Source of the DNA: Leucobacter sp042726155
GTDB taxonomy: Bacteria > Actinomycetota > Actinomycetes > Actinomycetales > Microbacteriaceae
DNA length: 64,000 nt
Assembly (NCBI RefSeq): GCF_042726155.1
Contig: NZ_JBHXHV010000002.1
Span: 124,001 to 188,000 of the forward strand
Direction of reading: 5' to 3'
Positions within the stretch are counted from its first letter, which is position 1. Every line of letters starts with the position of its first letter. A program made the position numbers and the translations under genes. This document shows, piece after piece, positions 33,737 to 42,577 of the stretch. The notes beneath the pieces are model-generated. The model searched no databases. It was not told where the DNA came from and saw nothing but the letters and a program-made list of their open reading frames with translations.

Positions 33737-34348
33737 ATGGCACACGACGCACGTGAGCGCATCCTCGGGGCGTGCGAGCGCGCGATCGCGCGCGCCGGGA
33801 TCCGGGGATTTCGCATGCAAGACGTCGCTCGCGACGCGGGCGTGTCCATCGGCTTGCTCGCGTACCACTTCGGCGATCGAGATGGCCTGCTGCAAGCGGC
33901 GCTCGATCACGTGACGGAGCAGGCGGCGGATCGCGCGAGCCGCTCCCCCAATGCGACGACCGCGGTCGCGCGTCTCGCAGCGCTGCTCTGCTCTGAATTC
34001 GGAGACGACCCGGAGATCCGAGCCGGCTCGACCGCGTGGAACGAGCTGCGCGCGCTCGCGGTGTTCGAGCCAGCACAGGCGACCGCCGTCGCGCGTTCGA
34101 CCGCGGCGTGGCAGGCGCGGGTGCGCGAACTCGTGGGAGAGGTCGCCCGTGAACACGGGCGCGCTAGTCGCGCACCCGTGAACGCCGACACGGGCAGAGA
34201 CGTAAGCACAGAAGCCAACGGCGACGCCGACGCCTTGAACCTCACCGCCCTCGTCGAGGGACTCTCGGGGCGCTGGCTCACGGGGCAGCTCACCTCTGCG
34301 GAGGCTCAGGCGGCCGTGAGGAGTGCGCTACTCCGGCTCGGGTACTGA
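33737..34348 (+). CDS. TetR-family transcriptional regulator
   Basis: A 203-residue regulator. The N-terminal helix-turn-helix (about 5-50) reads RERILGACERAIARAGIRGFRMQDVARDAGVS... then YHFGDRDGLL, the TetR signature. The remaining helices form the ligand domain. ATG 33737 follows GAGGA. It is divergent from the amidase and probably represses it and itself through the CTGAAAACAGTTTCAG site (inference). Its stop is 22 bases from the convergent lysR stop. Confidence 0.9.
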   Translation: MAHDARERILGACERAIARAGIRGFRMQDVARDAGVSIGLLAYHFGDRDGLLQAALDHVTEQAADRASRSPNATTAVARLAALLCSEFGDDPEIRAGSTAWNELRALAVFEPAQATAVARSTAAWQARVRELVGEVAREHGRASRAPVNADTGRDVSTEANGDADALNLTALVEGLSGRWLTGQLTSAEAQAAVRSALLRLGY

Positions 34349-34370
34349 GCCTCGAAGCTCTGAACTGCGG

Positions 34371-35267
34371 CTACCTACGATCCGCCGTCGTTCGCTCCAG
34401 AATCTCGCCGAGCCAACCGACCGCTGCAGGCACCGGGCCGCGCCGCGTCACGAACGACACGCGGCGCTCCCCCAGATCTTGCCTGGCGGGCCGCAGCACG
34501 ACATCAAAATCGGTGTCGACCGCGGCGTGCGTGGTGAGCGCGCAGCCGAGCCCCTCCGCGACGAGGCCGTGAATCATGTACAGGTCGTCAGTGCGCATCA
34601 GTTCGCGCACGTCGAGGCCGAGCGAGCTGTACACGCGGCGCAGCACCCGGTCTGACGCCTCGTTGTCGCTGCGGCTACACACCCAAGCTGTCTCGGCGAG
34701 ATCGGCGAAGTCGAGCACCGCGCGCTCGGCGAGCGCGCCACCGGCCGCGACGAGCACGCGATACGGCTCCGCGAACAGGGAGCGCTGCACCAGATCGGTG
34801 CCAGCAAAGCCCGGTTCCGTCGAGACATGATAGATCAGCCCCGCGTGTACGTCGCCCGCGCGCACCATCCGCACGACTTCAGTCGGCTCGGCCTCGATGA
34901 CCTCGACGCGCACCGAACTGCGGTGCTGCAGCTCGGCGATCGCCGCCGGAATCAGTCGCGAGCCCATCGACGAAAAAGACCCGACTCTAAGCGTGACCGT
35001 ACCGGCGTCGCGCAACTCGGCGACAGCACGCTCAGCGCGATCGACGCGGGTGAACACGGGCGCAATCTCCGACGCGAAGTACTCGCCGAGAGCGGTGAGC
35101 CGCGCCCCCGTGCGGTCACGCACCACGAGCTGCGTGCCGAGGTGCGCTTCGAGCGCACGCAGGTGGTGGGTCACCGTCGGCACCCCGTAGTGCAGTGCGT
35201 CGGCGGCGCGCGTCAGGCTGCCGTGCTCACGCACGGCGAGCAGCACGCGAAACTGCTGCAGATTCAT
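34371..35267 (-). CDS. LysR-family transcriptional regulator
   Basis: A 298-residue LysR regulator. The winged helix (about 1-60) reads LQQFRVLLAVREHGSLTRAADALHYGVPTVTHHLRALE, the canonical signature, followed by a linker helix and a type II periplasmic-binding-like co-inducer domain. The start could be ATG 35267 or the adjacent GTG at 35270. It is divergent from the PLP decarboxylase gene, the usual placement of a LysR activator with its target. Confidence 0.9.
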   Translation of the reverse strand: MNLQQFRVLLAVREHGSLTRAADALHYGVPTVTHHLRALEAHLGTQLVVRDRTGARLTALGEYFASEIAPVFTRVDRAERAVAELRDAGTVTLRVGSFSSMGSRLIPAAIAELQHRSSVRVEVIEAEPTEVVRMVRAGDVHAGLIYHVSTEPGFAGTDLVQRSLFAEPYRVLVAAGGALAERAVLDFADLAETAWVCSRSDNEASDRVLRRVYSSLGLDVRELMRTDDLYMIHGLVAEGLGCALTTHAAVDTDFDVVLRPARQDLGERRVSFVTRRGPVPAAVGWLGEILERTTADRR

Positions 35268-35343
35268 CACGGTATAGAGCGTATGTCATGAACAGTGAAT
35301 TCCTGATATTCCGCAGGGGTGCTCGGCTGCCTATGGTGGGGAC

Positions 35344-36858
35344 GTGCTCGATTCCCTCAGCCGCGCAGACGCGGCACACACCGCCGTTCCCGCCCACCAG
35401 CATGAGACGCCCTACGTCGATGCCCTCCGCTCGCTCGCGGCCCAGGATTGGCAGCGGTTGCACGTCCCGGCGCACCACGGGCTGCCCGCCAACGCGCCCG
35501 GCATCGAAGCACTCGTGGGCGCCGATGCCATGCGCATCGACTTCCCGGTGCTCTTCAGCGGCGTCGACCAGCAGACCTGGCACCTCACGACCCCCGGTCG
35601 CGTGACGCCGCTGATGCAGGCGCAGCAGCTCGCGGCCGAAGCGTGGGGCGCCAGCCGCACCTGGTTCATCACGAACGGCGCGTCGGGCGGCAACCACGTC
35701 GCCACGACCGTCGCGCGCGGGCTCGGCACCGAGGTCGTCATGCAGCGCAGCGTGCACTCCAGCGTCATCGACGGCGCAACCCACGTCGGTCTCGACCCGC
35801 ACTTCGTGCACGGTTCGGTCGACGCCGGGCTCGGCGCCTCGCACGGCGTTACCGCCGAGCAGGTCGCCACCGCGCTGCGCGAGTACCCAGAGAGCGCCTC
35901 GGTGTACATCGTGTCGCCGAGCTACTTCGGCGCGGTCGCCGACATCGCCGCAATCGCGCGCGTCGCCCACGACCACGGTGTGCCGCTGATCGTCGATGAG
36001 GCGTGGGGGTCGCACTTCGGGATGCATCCCGAGCTGCCGGTGAACGCCGCGCGATTGGGGGCGGATCTCGTCATCTCGAGCACGCACAAGGCCGCCGGAT
36101 CGCTCACGCAGTCCGCCATGCTCCATCTGGGCCACGGTCCGCTCGCCCAGGGACTCGAATCACTGGTCGATCGCGTCGTGCGGTCGTTCCAGTCGACGTC
36201 GTCGAGCGCGCTGCTGCTCGCGTCGCTCGACGAGGCGCGCAAGCACATCGCGACGCGGCCCGATCTAGTCGGTGAGGCGGTCGCCTCGGCGCAGGCCATT
36301 CGCGCGGCGATTCGTGGCGACCGCCGCTACCGCGACGCGACGCCCGACGTACTCGCGCGCCCAGACGCCATCGCGAACGATCCGCTGAAGGTGGCTATTG
36401 ACACCCGTGGCGCCGGTATCACCGGCGGAGAAGCCCACCACCTGCTGCTGCGTGATCACCGCATCTACTGCGAACTGTCAACGCCGTCAGCCCTGCTCGC
36501 GCTCGTCGGAGCGACCTCGGCGATCGACGTCGATCGCTTCTTGAATGCGCTGCAGGCCCTCCCCGAGGCGGATGTCGAGCCGGAGCGACCAATCGCACTG
36601 CCGTCACAGTGCGAGCGCGCAATGGGGCTCGGCGACGCGTTCTACAGTGCCGTTGAAATTGTCTCTGCGACCGAGGCTGTCGGCCGCGTGTCGGCCGATG
36701 CACTCGCGGCATACCCACCCGGTGTGCCGAACGTGCTTCCCGGGGAGGTACTCTCGGCGGAGGTCGTTTCGTTCTTGCGCGCCACCTCTGCCAGCCCGGC
36801 GGGGTACGTTCGGGGCTCGGCCGATCCGGCCCTCGACACGTTCCGCGTCGTCGCCTGA
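35344..36858 (+). CDS. Orn/Lys/Arg decarboxylase-family PLP enzyme
   Basis: A 504-residue fold-type I PLP enzyme like the Gram-positive SpeA/YaaO proteins. The PLP Lys is K249 in SSTHKAAGSLTQSAML, D218 in IVDEAWGSHFG binds the pyridine N, and the N terminus has the PAHHGLPAN motif (PGHKGG-like) of this family. A C-terminal domain (about 370-504) completes it. GTG 35344 has a G-rich GGTGGGG just upstream. It is followed after 65 bases by an amino-acid permease, so uptake (or antiport) and decarboxylation of a basic amino acid to an amine or polyamine precursor is inferred; which amino acid cannot be decided. Confidence 0.85.
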   Translation: MLDSLSRADAAHTAVPAHQHETPYVDALRSLAAQDWQRLHVPAHHGLPANAPGIEALVGADAMRIDFPVLFSGVDQQTWHLTTPGRVTPLMQAQQLAAEAWGASRTWFITNGASGGNHVATTVARGLGTEVVMQRSVHSSVIDGATHVGLDPHFVHGSVDAGLGASHGVTAEQVATALREYPESASVYIVSPSYFGAVADIAAIARVAHDHGVPLIVDEAWGSHFGMHPELPVNAARLGADLVISSTHKAAGSLTQSAMLHLGHGPLAQGLESLVDRVVRSFQSTSSSALLLASLDEARKHIATRPDLVGEAVASAQAIRAAIRGDRRYRDATPDVLARPDAIANDPLKVAIDTRGAGITGGEAHHLLLRDHRIYCELSTPSALLALVGATSAIDVDRFLNALQALPEADVEPERPIALPSQCERAMGLGDAFYSAVEIVSATEAVGRVSADALAAYPPGVPNVLPGEVLSAEVVSFLRATSASPAGYVRGSADPALDTFRVVA

Positions 36859-36923
36859 CGGCGAACCCGCCTTCCCATTTCCGCCCGCATCTCACAGGGG
36901 GTGCGGCACCACACAGGAGTGTC

Positions 36924-38396
36924 ATGACCAGTACGAACACCGGGCCCGCGCAGGGCCAGAGCGGCAGCGTCGCCGCCGAACCCGACGGCGGCATGCAGCG
37001 CGGCCTGAAGAACCGCCACCTGCAACTCATCGCCATTGGCGGCTCGATCGGCACCGGCCTCTTTCTCGGCTCTGGCAAGCTCATCAGCGTCTCTGGCCCC
37101 GCGATCATCTTCGTGTATCTGGTCATCGGGTTTTTCGTGTTCTTCATCATGCGCGCCCTCGGCGAGCTGCTCCTGTCGAACCTGCACTACAAGACCTTCG
37201 GCGACATCGCGAAAGACATGCTCGGGCCGTGGGCCGGGTTCTTCGTGTCTTGGAACTACTGGTTCTCGTGGGTGATCGCCTGCGTCGCAGACATCGTCGC
37301 GATCACCGCCTACGCGCAGTGGTTCAACCCGAACATCCCGGCCTGGGTGCCAGCGTTGATTACCGCTGTCGTACTCACCGTGCTGAACCTGCAGCCCGTG
37401 AAGTTCTTCGGCGAGACTGAGTTCTGGTTCGCGATCATCAAGATCGTCGCAATTCTGGGGCTGATCGTCGTCGGCATCATCCTGATGGCCACGCAGTTCA
37501 CATCGCCCGACGGCACGACCGCATCGATCTCAAATCTGTGGACGCACGGCGGTATGTTCCCCATGGGCGCGAGCGGATTCGTGCTCGGTTTCCAGATGGG
37601 CATCTTCTCGTTCATCGGCGTCGAGCTCGTGGGCACCGCTGCCGCCGAGACAGAGAACCCGCGCAAGACGCTGCCGAAGGCGATCAACTCCATCGTCGTG
37701 CGCATTCTCATCTTCTACATCGGCGCGCTCGCCGTGATCATGGCCGTCACGCCGTGGGACGAGATCGCCCCCGACAAGAGCCCGTTCGTCGCGACACTCG
37801 CCACCGCCGGGTTCGGGCTTGCCGCAGTGGTGATCCAGCTCGTCGTACTCACCTCGGCTGCCTCGAGCGCCAACTCGGGGCTCTACTCGGGCACTCGCAT
37901 GCTGTTTGGTCTCGCGAAAGACGGGCATGCTCCGGCCAAGTTCGCGCTCACCGATGACCGAGGGGTACCGAAGCGCTCGGTGTTCTTCACCTGCGTGTTC
38001 TTGTTTGCCGCAATTCCGCTGTTGTTCGCAGGCGACGGCGTAATCGCCGCGTTCACGTTCGTGTCGTCCATGTGCGCGACGCTGATTCTGTTCACCTGGG
38101 GCTCGATCGTCGTCAGCTACATCGTGTACCGGCGTCGTCACCCCGAGCGTCACGCATCGTCGGGGTTCAAGATGCCGCTGTCGCGGGTCGCACCGTGGCT
38201 CGTGCTGGCGTTCTTCGTGTTCATCGCCGGCACCCTCCTCTACGGGGACGACACACGACCGTCGATCCTGGCTGCCCCGTTCTGGTTCATTCTGCTGGCC
38301 GTGCTCTGGCAATTGCGCAAGCGGCGCTTGATTCGCGACGGGCGCCCGCTCACGGGAGCGATCCCGACCGTGCGTCACCCGCTCGACGACGAGTAG
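36924..38396 (+). CDS. Amino acid permease (APC superfamily, AAT family)
   Basis: A 490-residue transporter with 12 membrane segments. The first helix reads LKNRHLQLIAIGGSIGTGLFLGSG, the AAT signature (LysP/CycA/GabP-like), and ETENPRKTLPKAINSIVVRI is the conserved loop. It most resembles the D-Ala/Gly/Ser or aromatic/GABA permeases. It is co-directional with the decarboxylase and probably supplies its substrate. The C-terminal tail is short and basic. Confidence 0.9.
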   Translation: MTSTNTGPAQGQSGSVAAEPDGGMQRGLKNRHLQLIAIGGSIGTGLFLGSGKLISVSGPAIIFVYLVIGFFVFFIMRALGELLLSNLHYKTFGDIAKDMLGPWAGFFVSWNYWFSWVIACVADIVAITAYAQWFNPNIPAWVPALITAVVLTVLNLQPVKFFGETEFWFAIIKIVAILGLIVVGIILMATQFTSPDGTTASISNLWTHGGMFPMGASGFVLGFQMGIFSFIGVELVGTAAAETENPRKTLPKAINSIVVRILIFYIGALAVIMAVTPWDEIAPDKSPFVATLATAGFGLAAVVIQLVVLTSAASSANSGLYSGTRMLFGLAKDGHAPAKFALTDDRGVPKRSVFFTCVFLFAAIPLLFAGDGVIAAFTFVSSMCATLILFTWGSIVVSYIVYRRRHPERHASSGFKMPLSRVAPWLVLAFFVFIAGTLLYGDDTRPSILAAPFWFILLAVLWQLRKRRLIRDGRPLTGAIPTVRHPLDDE

Positions 38397-38438
38397 GTTT
38401 CGCGGGAATACGCGGGCGCGACTCGCGTTGCACCCGGC

Positions 38439-39152
38439 ATGGTTGAAACTTCACACACCTCGTCCAACGGAGGCGCCGCCGTGCGCACCCGAGTGCGCAT
38501 ACCGCTCAGCTTTCCCGATGACTACAGCACGACAGCTGACGTGCTCACGTTCACCGGCCTCGCCGATGACCGTGAGCACCTGCTGCTCGGCCTCGGGGAC
38601 TGGGAGGGCGCGCTCGCCCGAGGCGTTGACGCAGCTCTCGAAGGCGCTTCCGACACTGCTTCCGAGGCCGGCGTGACTGCAGCCGACGCTCCCCTCGTCC
38701 GCCTGCACAGCGAGTGCCTCACGGGCGATGTGTTCGGCTCGGAACGCTGCGACTGCGGCCCGCAACTGCGCGAGGCGGTCGAGCGCATCACCGAGGAGGG
38801 CGGCTTCCTGCTCTATCTCCGCCAGGAGGGGCGCGGGATCGGGCTCTACGCAAAGCTTGATGCCTACGCGCTGCAAGACTCGGGGCTCGACACCTATGCC
38901 GCGAATGTCGCGCTCGGCCGCGGTGAGGACGAGCGCGACTACACCGCCGCCGCGCAGATGTTGCGCACGGTCGGGGTTGAGCGGATCCGGCTGTTGAGCA
39001 ACAACCCGGACAAGGCCGAGCAACTCGCCGAGCTAGGTATCGCCGTCGCGGGCCGAGTACCGACGTCCGTGCACCTCACCGGCTTCAATCGAAAGTACCT
39101 CGAATCGAAGCGTGACCACACCGCGCACACCATCGACCTGACCGCAGCGTGA
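38439..39152 (+). CDS. ribA: GTP cyclohydrolase II
   Basis: A 237-residue stand-alone RibA that converts GTP to the first riboflavin precursor. The Zn site C-x10-C-x-C is in SECLTGDVFGSERCDCG; the catalytic LRQEGRGIGLYAKLDAYALQD block and the late VGRVPTSVHLTGFNRKYL end are typical. The region about 30-85 carries an acidic, weakly conserved insert. It has no ribB domain and no other rib genes in the window, so it may be a paralogue or may feed another pathway. The downstream marR begins by GTGA overlap. Confidence 0.88.
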   Translation: MVETSHTSSNGGAAVRTRVRIPLSFPDDYSTTADVLTFTGLADDREHLLLGLGDWEGALARGVDAALEGASDTASEAGVTAADAPLVRLHSECLTGDVFGSERCDCGPQLREAVERITEEGGFLLYLRQEGRGIGLYAKLDAYALQDSGLDTYAANVALGRGEDERDYTAAAQMLRTVGVERIRLLSNNPDKAEQLAELGIAVAGRVPTSVHLTGFNRKYLESKRDHTAHTIDLTAA

Positions 39153-39625
39153 ACCCGGCTGAGCCGCTCAGGAGTCGTCGTCTCACCGACGATGAGATGG
39201 CGACCTGGCTGCCCGTGATTCGCGTCGCGCAGCTGCTCCCCCAGGCGCTTGACCGAACGCTCCGCGACGAGGCCGGAATTAACCATGCTCGGTACGCGAT
39301 CATGGTGATGCTCGCGCGGCCGTCGGCGGAGCAGCCGCCAATGTCGGAGATCGCGCGGGTCGCCGGGCTCAGCCGGTCACGCCTCAGCCACGCCATCGAC
39401 GCGCTCGTGGAGCGCGGCTGGGTGCGGCGCACCGACTGCAGCGGTGACGGCCGATCAAAGTCGGCCCACCTCACCGACGCTGGCATGATGGCGCTGCGCG
39501 CGGCAGCGCCCGCCCACGTCGCCCAGATTCGTGAGCTCGTGCTCGCCCCGCTCTCGTCCGACGAGCGCGGGCAGCTCGCGGCGATCCTGGGCAAGCTTCT
39601 CCCGGGCATTGAGGCCGCGCTCTAG
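39149..39625 (+). CDS. MarR-family transcriptional regulator
   Basis: A 158-residue MarR protein. The winged helix is at about 45-100: PPMSEIARVAGLSRSRLSHAIDALVERGWVRR, then DCSGDGRSKSAHLTDAG for the wing. GTG 39149 overlaps the ribA TGA by GTGA, implying translational coupling with the cyclohydrolase gene, an uncommon pairing. It faces the acyl-CoA dehydrogenase gene at its 3' end. Confidence 0.9.
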   Translation: MNPAEPLRSRRLTDDEMATWLPVIRVAQLLPQALDRTLRDEAGINHARYAIMVMLARPSAEQPPMSEIARVAGLSRSRLSHAIDALVERGWVRRTDCSGDGRSKSAHLTDAGMMALRAAAPAHVAQIRELVLAPLSSDERGQLAAILGKLLPGIEAAL

Positions 39626-39694
39626 CCCCGGCGGTGTTCGCCTGGCGCGCCTGCCCCACCGTGGCTTGCCCAGCGGTGCGAGCCGGGCCGAGGG

Positions 39695-40918
39695 TCAGGC
39701 GAAGGCCGAGATGCCCGTGATATCGCGGCCGATGATCAGGGCCTGCACCGTTTCCGTACCCTCGTAGGTGTGCAGCGCTTCGATGTCGGCGAAGTGCCTG
39801 GCGACACGGTTCTCGAGCAGGATGCCGTTGCCTCCGAGCAGGTCACGTGCGTTGCGCGCGAGGTCGCGCGCGGTACGGGTCGCCGTGTACTTACCGAGCG
39901 AAGCGCCAGGGCCTGAGAGTTCGCCGCGTTCCTCCGCTCGCGTCAACTGCATCAGCAGCGTCTGCAGCGAGGTGAGCGCGCTCAGCATCTCTGTGAGGCG
40001 CGCCTGCACGATCTGAGACGCAGCGAGCGGCCGACCGAACTGCACGCGCTGCTTCGCATAGTGCACGGCTGATTCATACACTGCTACCGCGTGTCCGAGC
40101 GCCGACCAGGCAACCCCGAGCCGCGTCGCCTGCAACACGCGAGCCGTGTCCTTGAAACTGTTTGCCCCCGGCATGCGGGCGCTCGCAGGCACGCGCACGC
40201 CGTCGAGCTCGATGTGCGCCTGCCAGATCGCGCGCAGCGACACCTTGCCCTCGATCGTGGTCGCGTTGTACCCCTCGGCGTCCTGCGGCACGAGGAAGCC
40301 CTGCACCTGCCCGTCGTCGCCACGCGCCCAGACCACCGAGATTTGCCCGACGCTGCCGGACCCGATCCATTTCTTGTGCCCGGTGATCACGAAGCCATCG
40401 TCGCTCGCCTCAGCGCGCGTTTCGAGGCTCACGGAGTCGGAGCCGTGCGTTGGCTCGGTCAGTGCGAACGCGCCGAGTTCGGTGCCGCGGGCGAGGGGCT
40501 CGAACCAGCGTTCGTGCTGCTCGGGCGAACCGCAGTATGCGATCGATCGCAGTGCGAGCCCGCCCTGCACGCCCGCGATGGTCGCGATGGATCCGTCGCC
40601 GCGCGCCAGCTCCATCATGGTCAGGCTTGCTGCCAACAGACTCTGCTCTGGGAATCCGGGAACGTCGATGCCGTCGCGCAACAGATCGAGTTCGCCGAGC
40701 CGGCGGGCCAGGTCGAGCGGATACTCTGCACGATCCCAGATGCCCGCAATCACCGGACGCACCTCGTCTTGCACGAACGCCCGCGCGCGGTCGCGGTACG
40801 CGATATCGTCGCTCGACAGCCCGCGGAATACCCCGGCAACATCGGGGTCGAGCGGCTCCCACAGTGCGTATTCAGGTTCTGCGGTTCCCTGGCTGACGAC
40901 GGGCTTCGAACTGGACAT
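39695..40918 (-). CDS. Acyl-CoA dehydrogenase (glutaryl-CoA dehydrogenase-like)
   Basis: A 407-residue FAD-dependent dehydrogenase. The FAD/substrate motif FALTEPTHGSDS (151-162), ITGHKKWIGSGSVG and the C-terminal LGGNGILLENRVARHFAD are typical; the catalytic base is E386 in YEGTET, the position used by short-chain, glutaryl- and plant ACX4-type enzymes. AAGGAGG precedes the ATG. It is divergent from a TetR gene. Glutaryl-CoA is possible (lysine or tryptophan breakdown), but a decarboxylating Arg/Glu context cannot be confirmed by eye. Confidence 0.88.
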   Translation of the reverse strand: MSSSKPVVSQGTAEPEYALWEPLDPDVAGVFRGLSSDDIAYRDRARAFVQDEVRPVIAGIWDRAEYPLDLARRLGELDLLRDGIDVPGFPEQSLLAASLTMMELARGDGSIATIAGVQGGLALRSIAYCGSPEQHERWFEPLARGTELGAFALTEPTHGSDSVSLETRAEASDDGFVITGHKKWIGSGSVGQISVVWARGDDGQVQGFLVPQDAEGYNATTIEGKVSLRAIWQAHIELDGVRVPASARMPGANSFKDTARVLQATRLGVAWSALGHAVAVYESAVHYAKQRVQFGRPLAASQIVQARLTEMLSALTSLQTLLMQLTRAEERGELSGPGASLGKYTATRTARDLARNARDLLGGNGILLENRVARHFADIEALHTYEGTETVQALIIGRDITGISAFA

Positions 40919-41114
40919 CGTTCCTCCTTGCGGCGGCTCACACCGACGCGACGACCCACACCGACGCGTTCAACACTGAGCGTTCTTGAAATCCCGAGCA
41001 TGCCTGAGACGCGGTCCCAAGTCAAGCGCACTGTAGGCGCTCTACGCACCATGTCACGATGCCCGGGTTCGCGTGAACTAGTGAAACGGAGTCCCACGCG
41101 GACGTCGCCTGTGC

Positions 41115-41120
41115 TAGTTT
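41115..41120 (+). promoter_or_regulatory. Candidate -10 for leaderless tetR mRNA
   Basis: TAGTTT ends exactly six bases (CGGGGC) before the ATG at 41127, as in two other genes of the window. No -35 is obvious. A nearby GTTC-GCGT-GAAC inverted repeat (41067-41078) may be part of an operator. Confidence 0.3.
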
Positions 41121-41126
41121 CGGGGC

Positions 41127-41801
41127 ATGTCAGCGCACACGTCGGAACCGGCGCCCGAGAGTTCAACGGCGGCCATTCGCCACCTCGCCGAACGCGGCTA
41201 TGACGCGACAACGGCTGAAGATCTCGCGGCAGCCGTTGGCATGAGCCGCAGCACGTTCTTCCGGCGATTCGGCAGTAAAGACGACGTGGTCTTCGCAGAT
41301 CATGATCACGCGCTCGCGCGCCTCGAGGTCTCGCTCGAAGACACGACGCTCACTCCGGCAGAGGCGCTCGTGACCGGCACGGCCGACGTACTGCGACTGT
41401 TGCTGCGCGATCCAGACGCGGCCAGGCTCCGGTTCGAACTCATGCATCTCACCCCAGCGCTGCGCGATCGCGAACTCGTCATCACTCACCGCTACGAGCG
41501 CGTATTCACGCGGTACATTCGAGAGGTGCAGCAGCCGGGCACTCCGGCCTGGGTCGCCTCAGCGCTCGGCGCATCACTGGTCGCGGCGCACAACGCCTCG
41601 CTTCGTGCGTGGCTGCGCGGTCGCGTGACCGACGCGGCACTGTCACTGACCGACGATCTACGCCAGCTCACCGCACTGTACGCGCACTGGCTCTCGCCCG
41701 ACGCAGACGCAGCGCCCCGCCGCGTGCTGGTCGCGGTCTACGACACCGCCGGATCCCCCGACGCCGTGCTCGCCGCCGTCTCTGAGCACCTCAACCGCTA
41801 A
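41127..41801 (+). CDS. TetR-family transcriptional regulator
   Basis: A 224-residue regulator. The DNA-binding domain (about 12-55) reads AIRHLAERGYDATTAEDLAAAVGMSRSTFFRRFGSKDDVVFADHD, a clear TetR signature. It is divergent from the acyl-CoA dehydrogenase and is likely its repressor. No conventional ribosome-binding site precedes the ATG. Confidence 0.9.
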   Translation: MSAHTSEPAPESSTAAIRHLAERGYDATTAEDLAAAVGMSRSTFFRRFGSKDDVVFADHDHALARLEVSLEDTTLTPAEALVTGTADVLRLLLRDPDAARLRFELMHLTPALRDRELVITHRYERVFTRYIREVQQPGTPAWVASALGASLVAAHNASLRAWLRGRVTDAALSLTDDLRQLTALYAHWLSPDADAAPRRVLVAVYDTAGSPDAVLAAVSEHLNR

Positions 41802-41834
41802 CCACCTGCACCACGCTCATCGGCCAAAGCCCCC

Positions 41835-41912
41835 GCTTCGGTGAGAGATTCGGCCGAGGTGAGCCTACTGCGGTCGACTTGAACTCACCGAAGCCGAATC
41901 TCTCACCGAAGC
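41835..41912. terminator. Two-tier intergenic hairpin between convergent genes
   Basis: A perfect 20-bp outer stem, GCTTCGGTGAGAGATTCGGC at 41835-41854 with 41893-41912, encloses an inner 6-bp stem (GGTGAG at 41858-41863 with CTCACC at 41884-41889). No T-run. It lies between the tetR and metallo-hydrolase 3' ends. Confidence 0.8.
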
Positions 41913-41950
41913 TGGGCCTAGACCAGCCGGAACCGGCCCCAACCAGCAAA

Positions 41951-42577
41951 TCAGTGCCCGCGCGCGATCCACTCTTCGAGGTGCGGGGCCTCGTCGCCGA
42001 TCGTTGTGGTGTCGCCGTGCCCGGTGTACACCACTGTTTCGGCGGGCAGCGTTAGCAGCCGGTCCCGAATCGAATCAATGATCAAGGGAAAGTCGCTGAA
42101 TGAGCGGCCGGTCGCACCGGGCCCACCCTGAAACAGCGTGTCACCGGTGAACACTGCACCGAGCGACGGAGCACTGAACGACGTGGAACCAGGCGAATGG
42201 CCCGGAGTGTGCAGCGCCGTGAGCTCCGCACCCGCAACGGTGAACACGTCACCGTCGGCGATCTGCGCGTCGGGGGCATCGTCGTAGACCGTGTCCCAGA
42301 GCATGGCGTCGGCCGGATTCAGGTGCAGCCGCGCTTCGAGCAACGCTGCCGTCTCTCGCGCCGCGCGAATGTGATCGTCGTGCCCGTGGGTGAGCAGGAT
42401 CGCCTGAACGCGGCGCCCCGCCACGGCTTCCGCGACAGCCGCCGCGTCGTGGGCCGGGTCAATCACGATCACCTCGGCGTCGTCGCCGACGATCCACACA
42501 TTGTTGTCGACATCCCAGGTGCCACCATCGAGCGAGAACGTGCCACTCGTGACGAGCCGTTCAATGCGCGCGGCCAT
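41951..42577 (-). CDS. MBL-fold metallo-hydrolase (mycothiol formaldehyde pathway partner)
   Basis: A 208-residue metallo-beta-lactamase-fold hydrolase (glyoxalase II-like). The dinuclear Zn motif is HGHDDH at H64-H69; further ligands are His in LHTPGHSPGS and Asp in TGDTLF, with YTGHGDTT at the end. It begins with a 1-base overlap after the mscR stop (TAATG), a conserved pairing also seen in Mycobacterium (Rv2259-Rv2260). It probably hydrolyses S-formylmycothiol or a related thioester; the reaction is inferred from the pairing. Confidence 0.88.
   Translation of the reverse strand: MAARIERLVTSGTFSLDGGTWDVDNNVWIVGDDAEVIVIDPAHDAAAVAEAVAGRRVQAILLTHGHDDHIRAARETAALLEARLHLNPADAMLWDTVYDDAPDAQIADGDVFTVAGAELTALHTPGHSPGSTSFSAPSLGAVFTGDTLFQGGPGATGRSFSDFPLIIDSIRDRLLTLPAETVVYTGHGDTTTIGDEAPHLEEWIARGH

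Noticed and set aside
36859..36923. Amino-acid riboswitch before the permease
   Set aside because: A 65-base leader without lysine- or glycine-aptamer motifs.
38397..38438. FMN riboswitch before ribA
   Set aside because: Only 42 bases separate it from the previous gene; too short for an FMN aptamer and no conserved RFN pattern.
39626..39694. CCCGGC/GCCGGG pair between marR and the acyl-CoA dehydrogenase gene
   Set aside because: Six base pairs over a long loop in very GC-rich DNA; not convincing.
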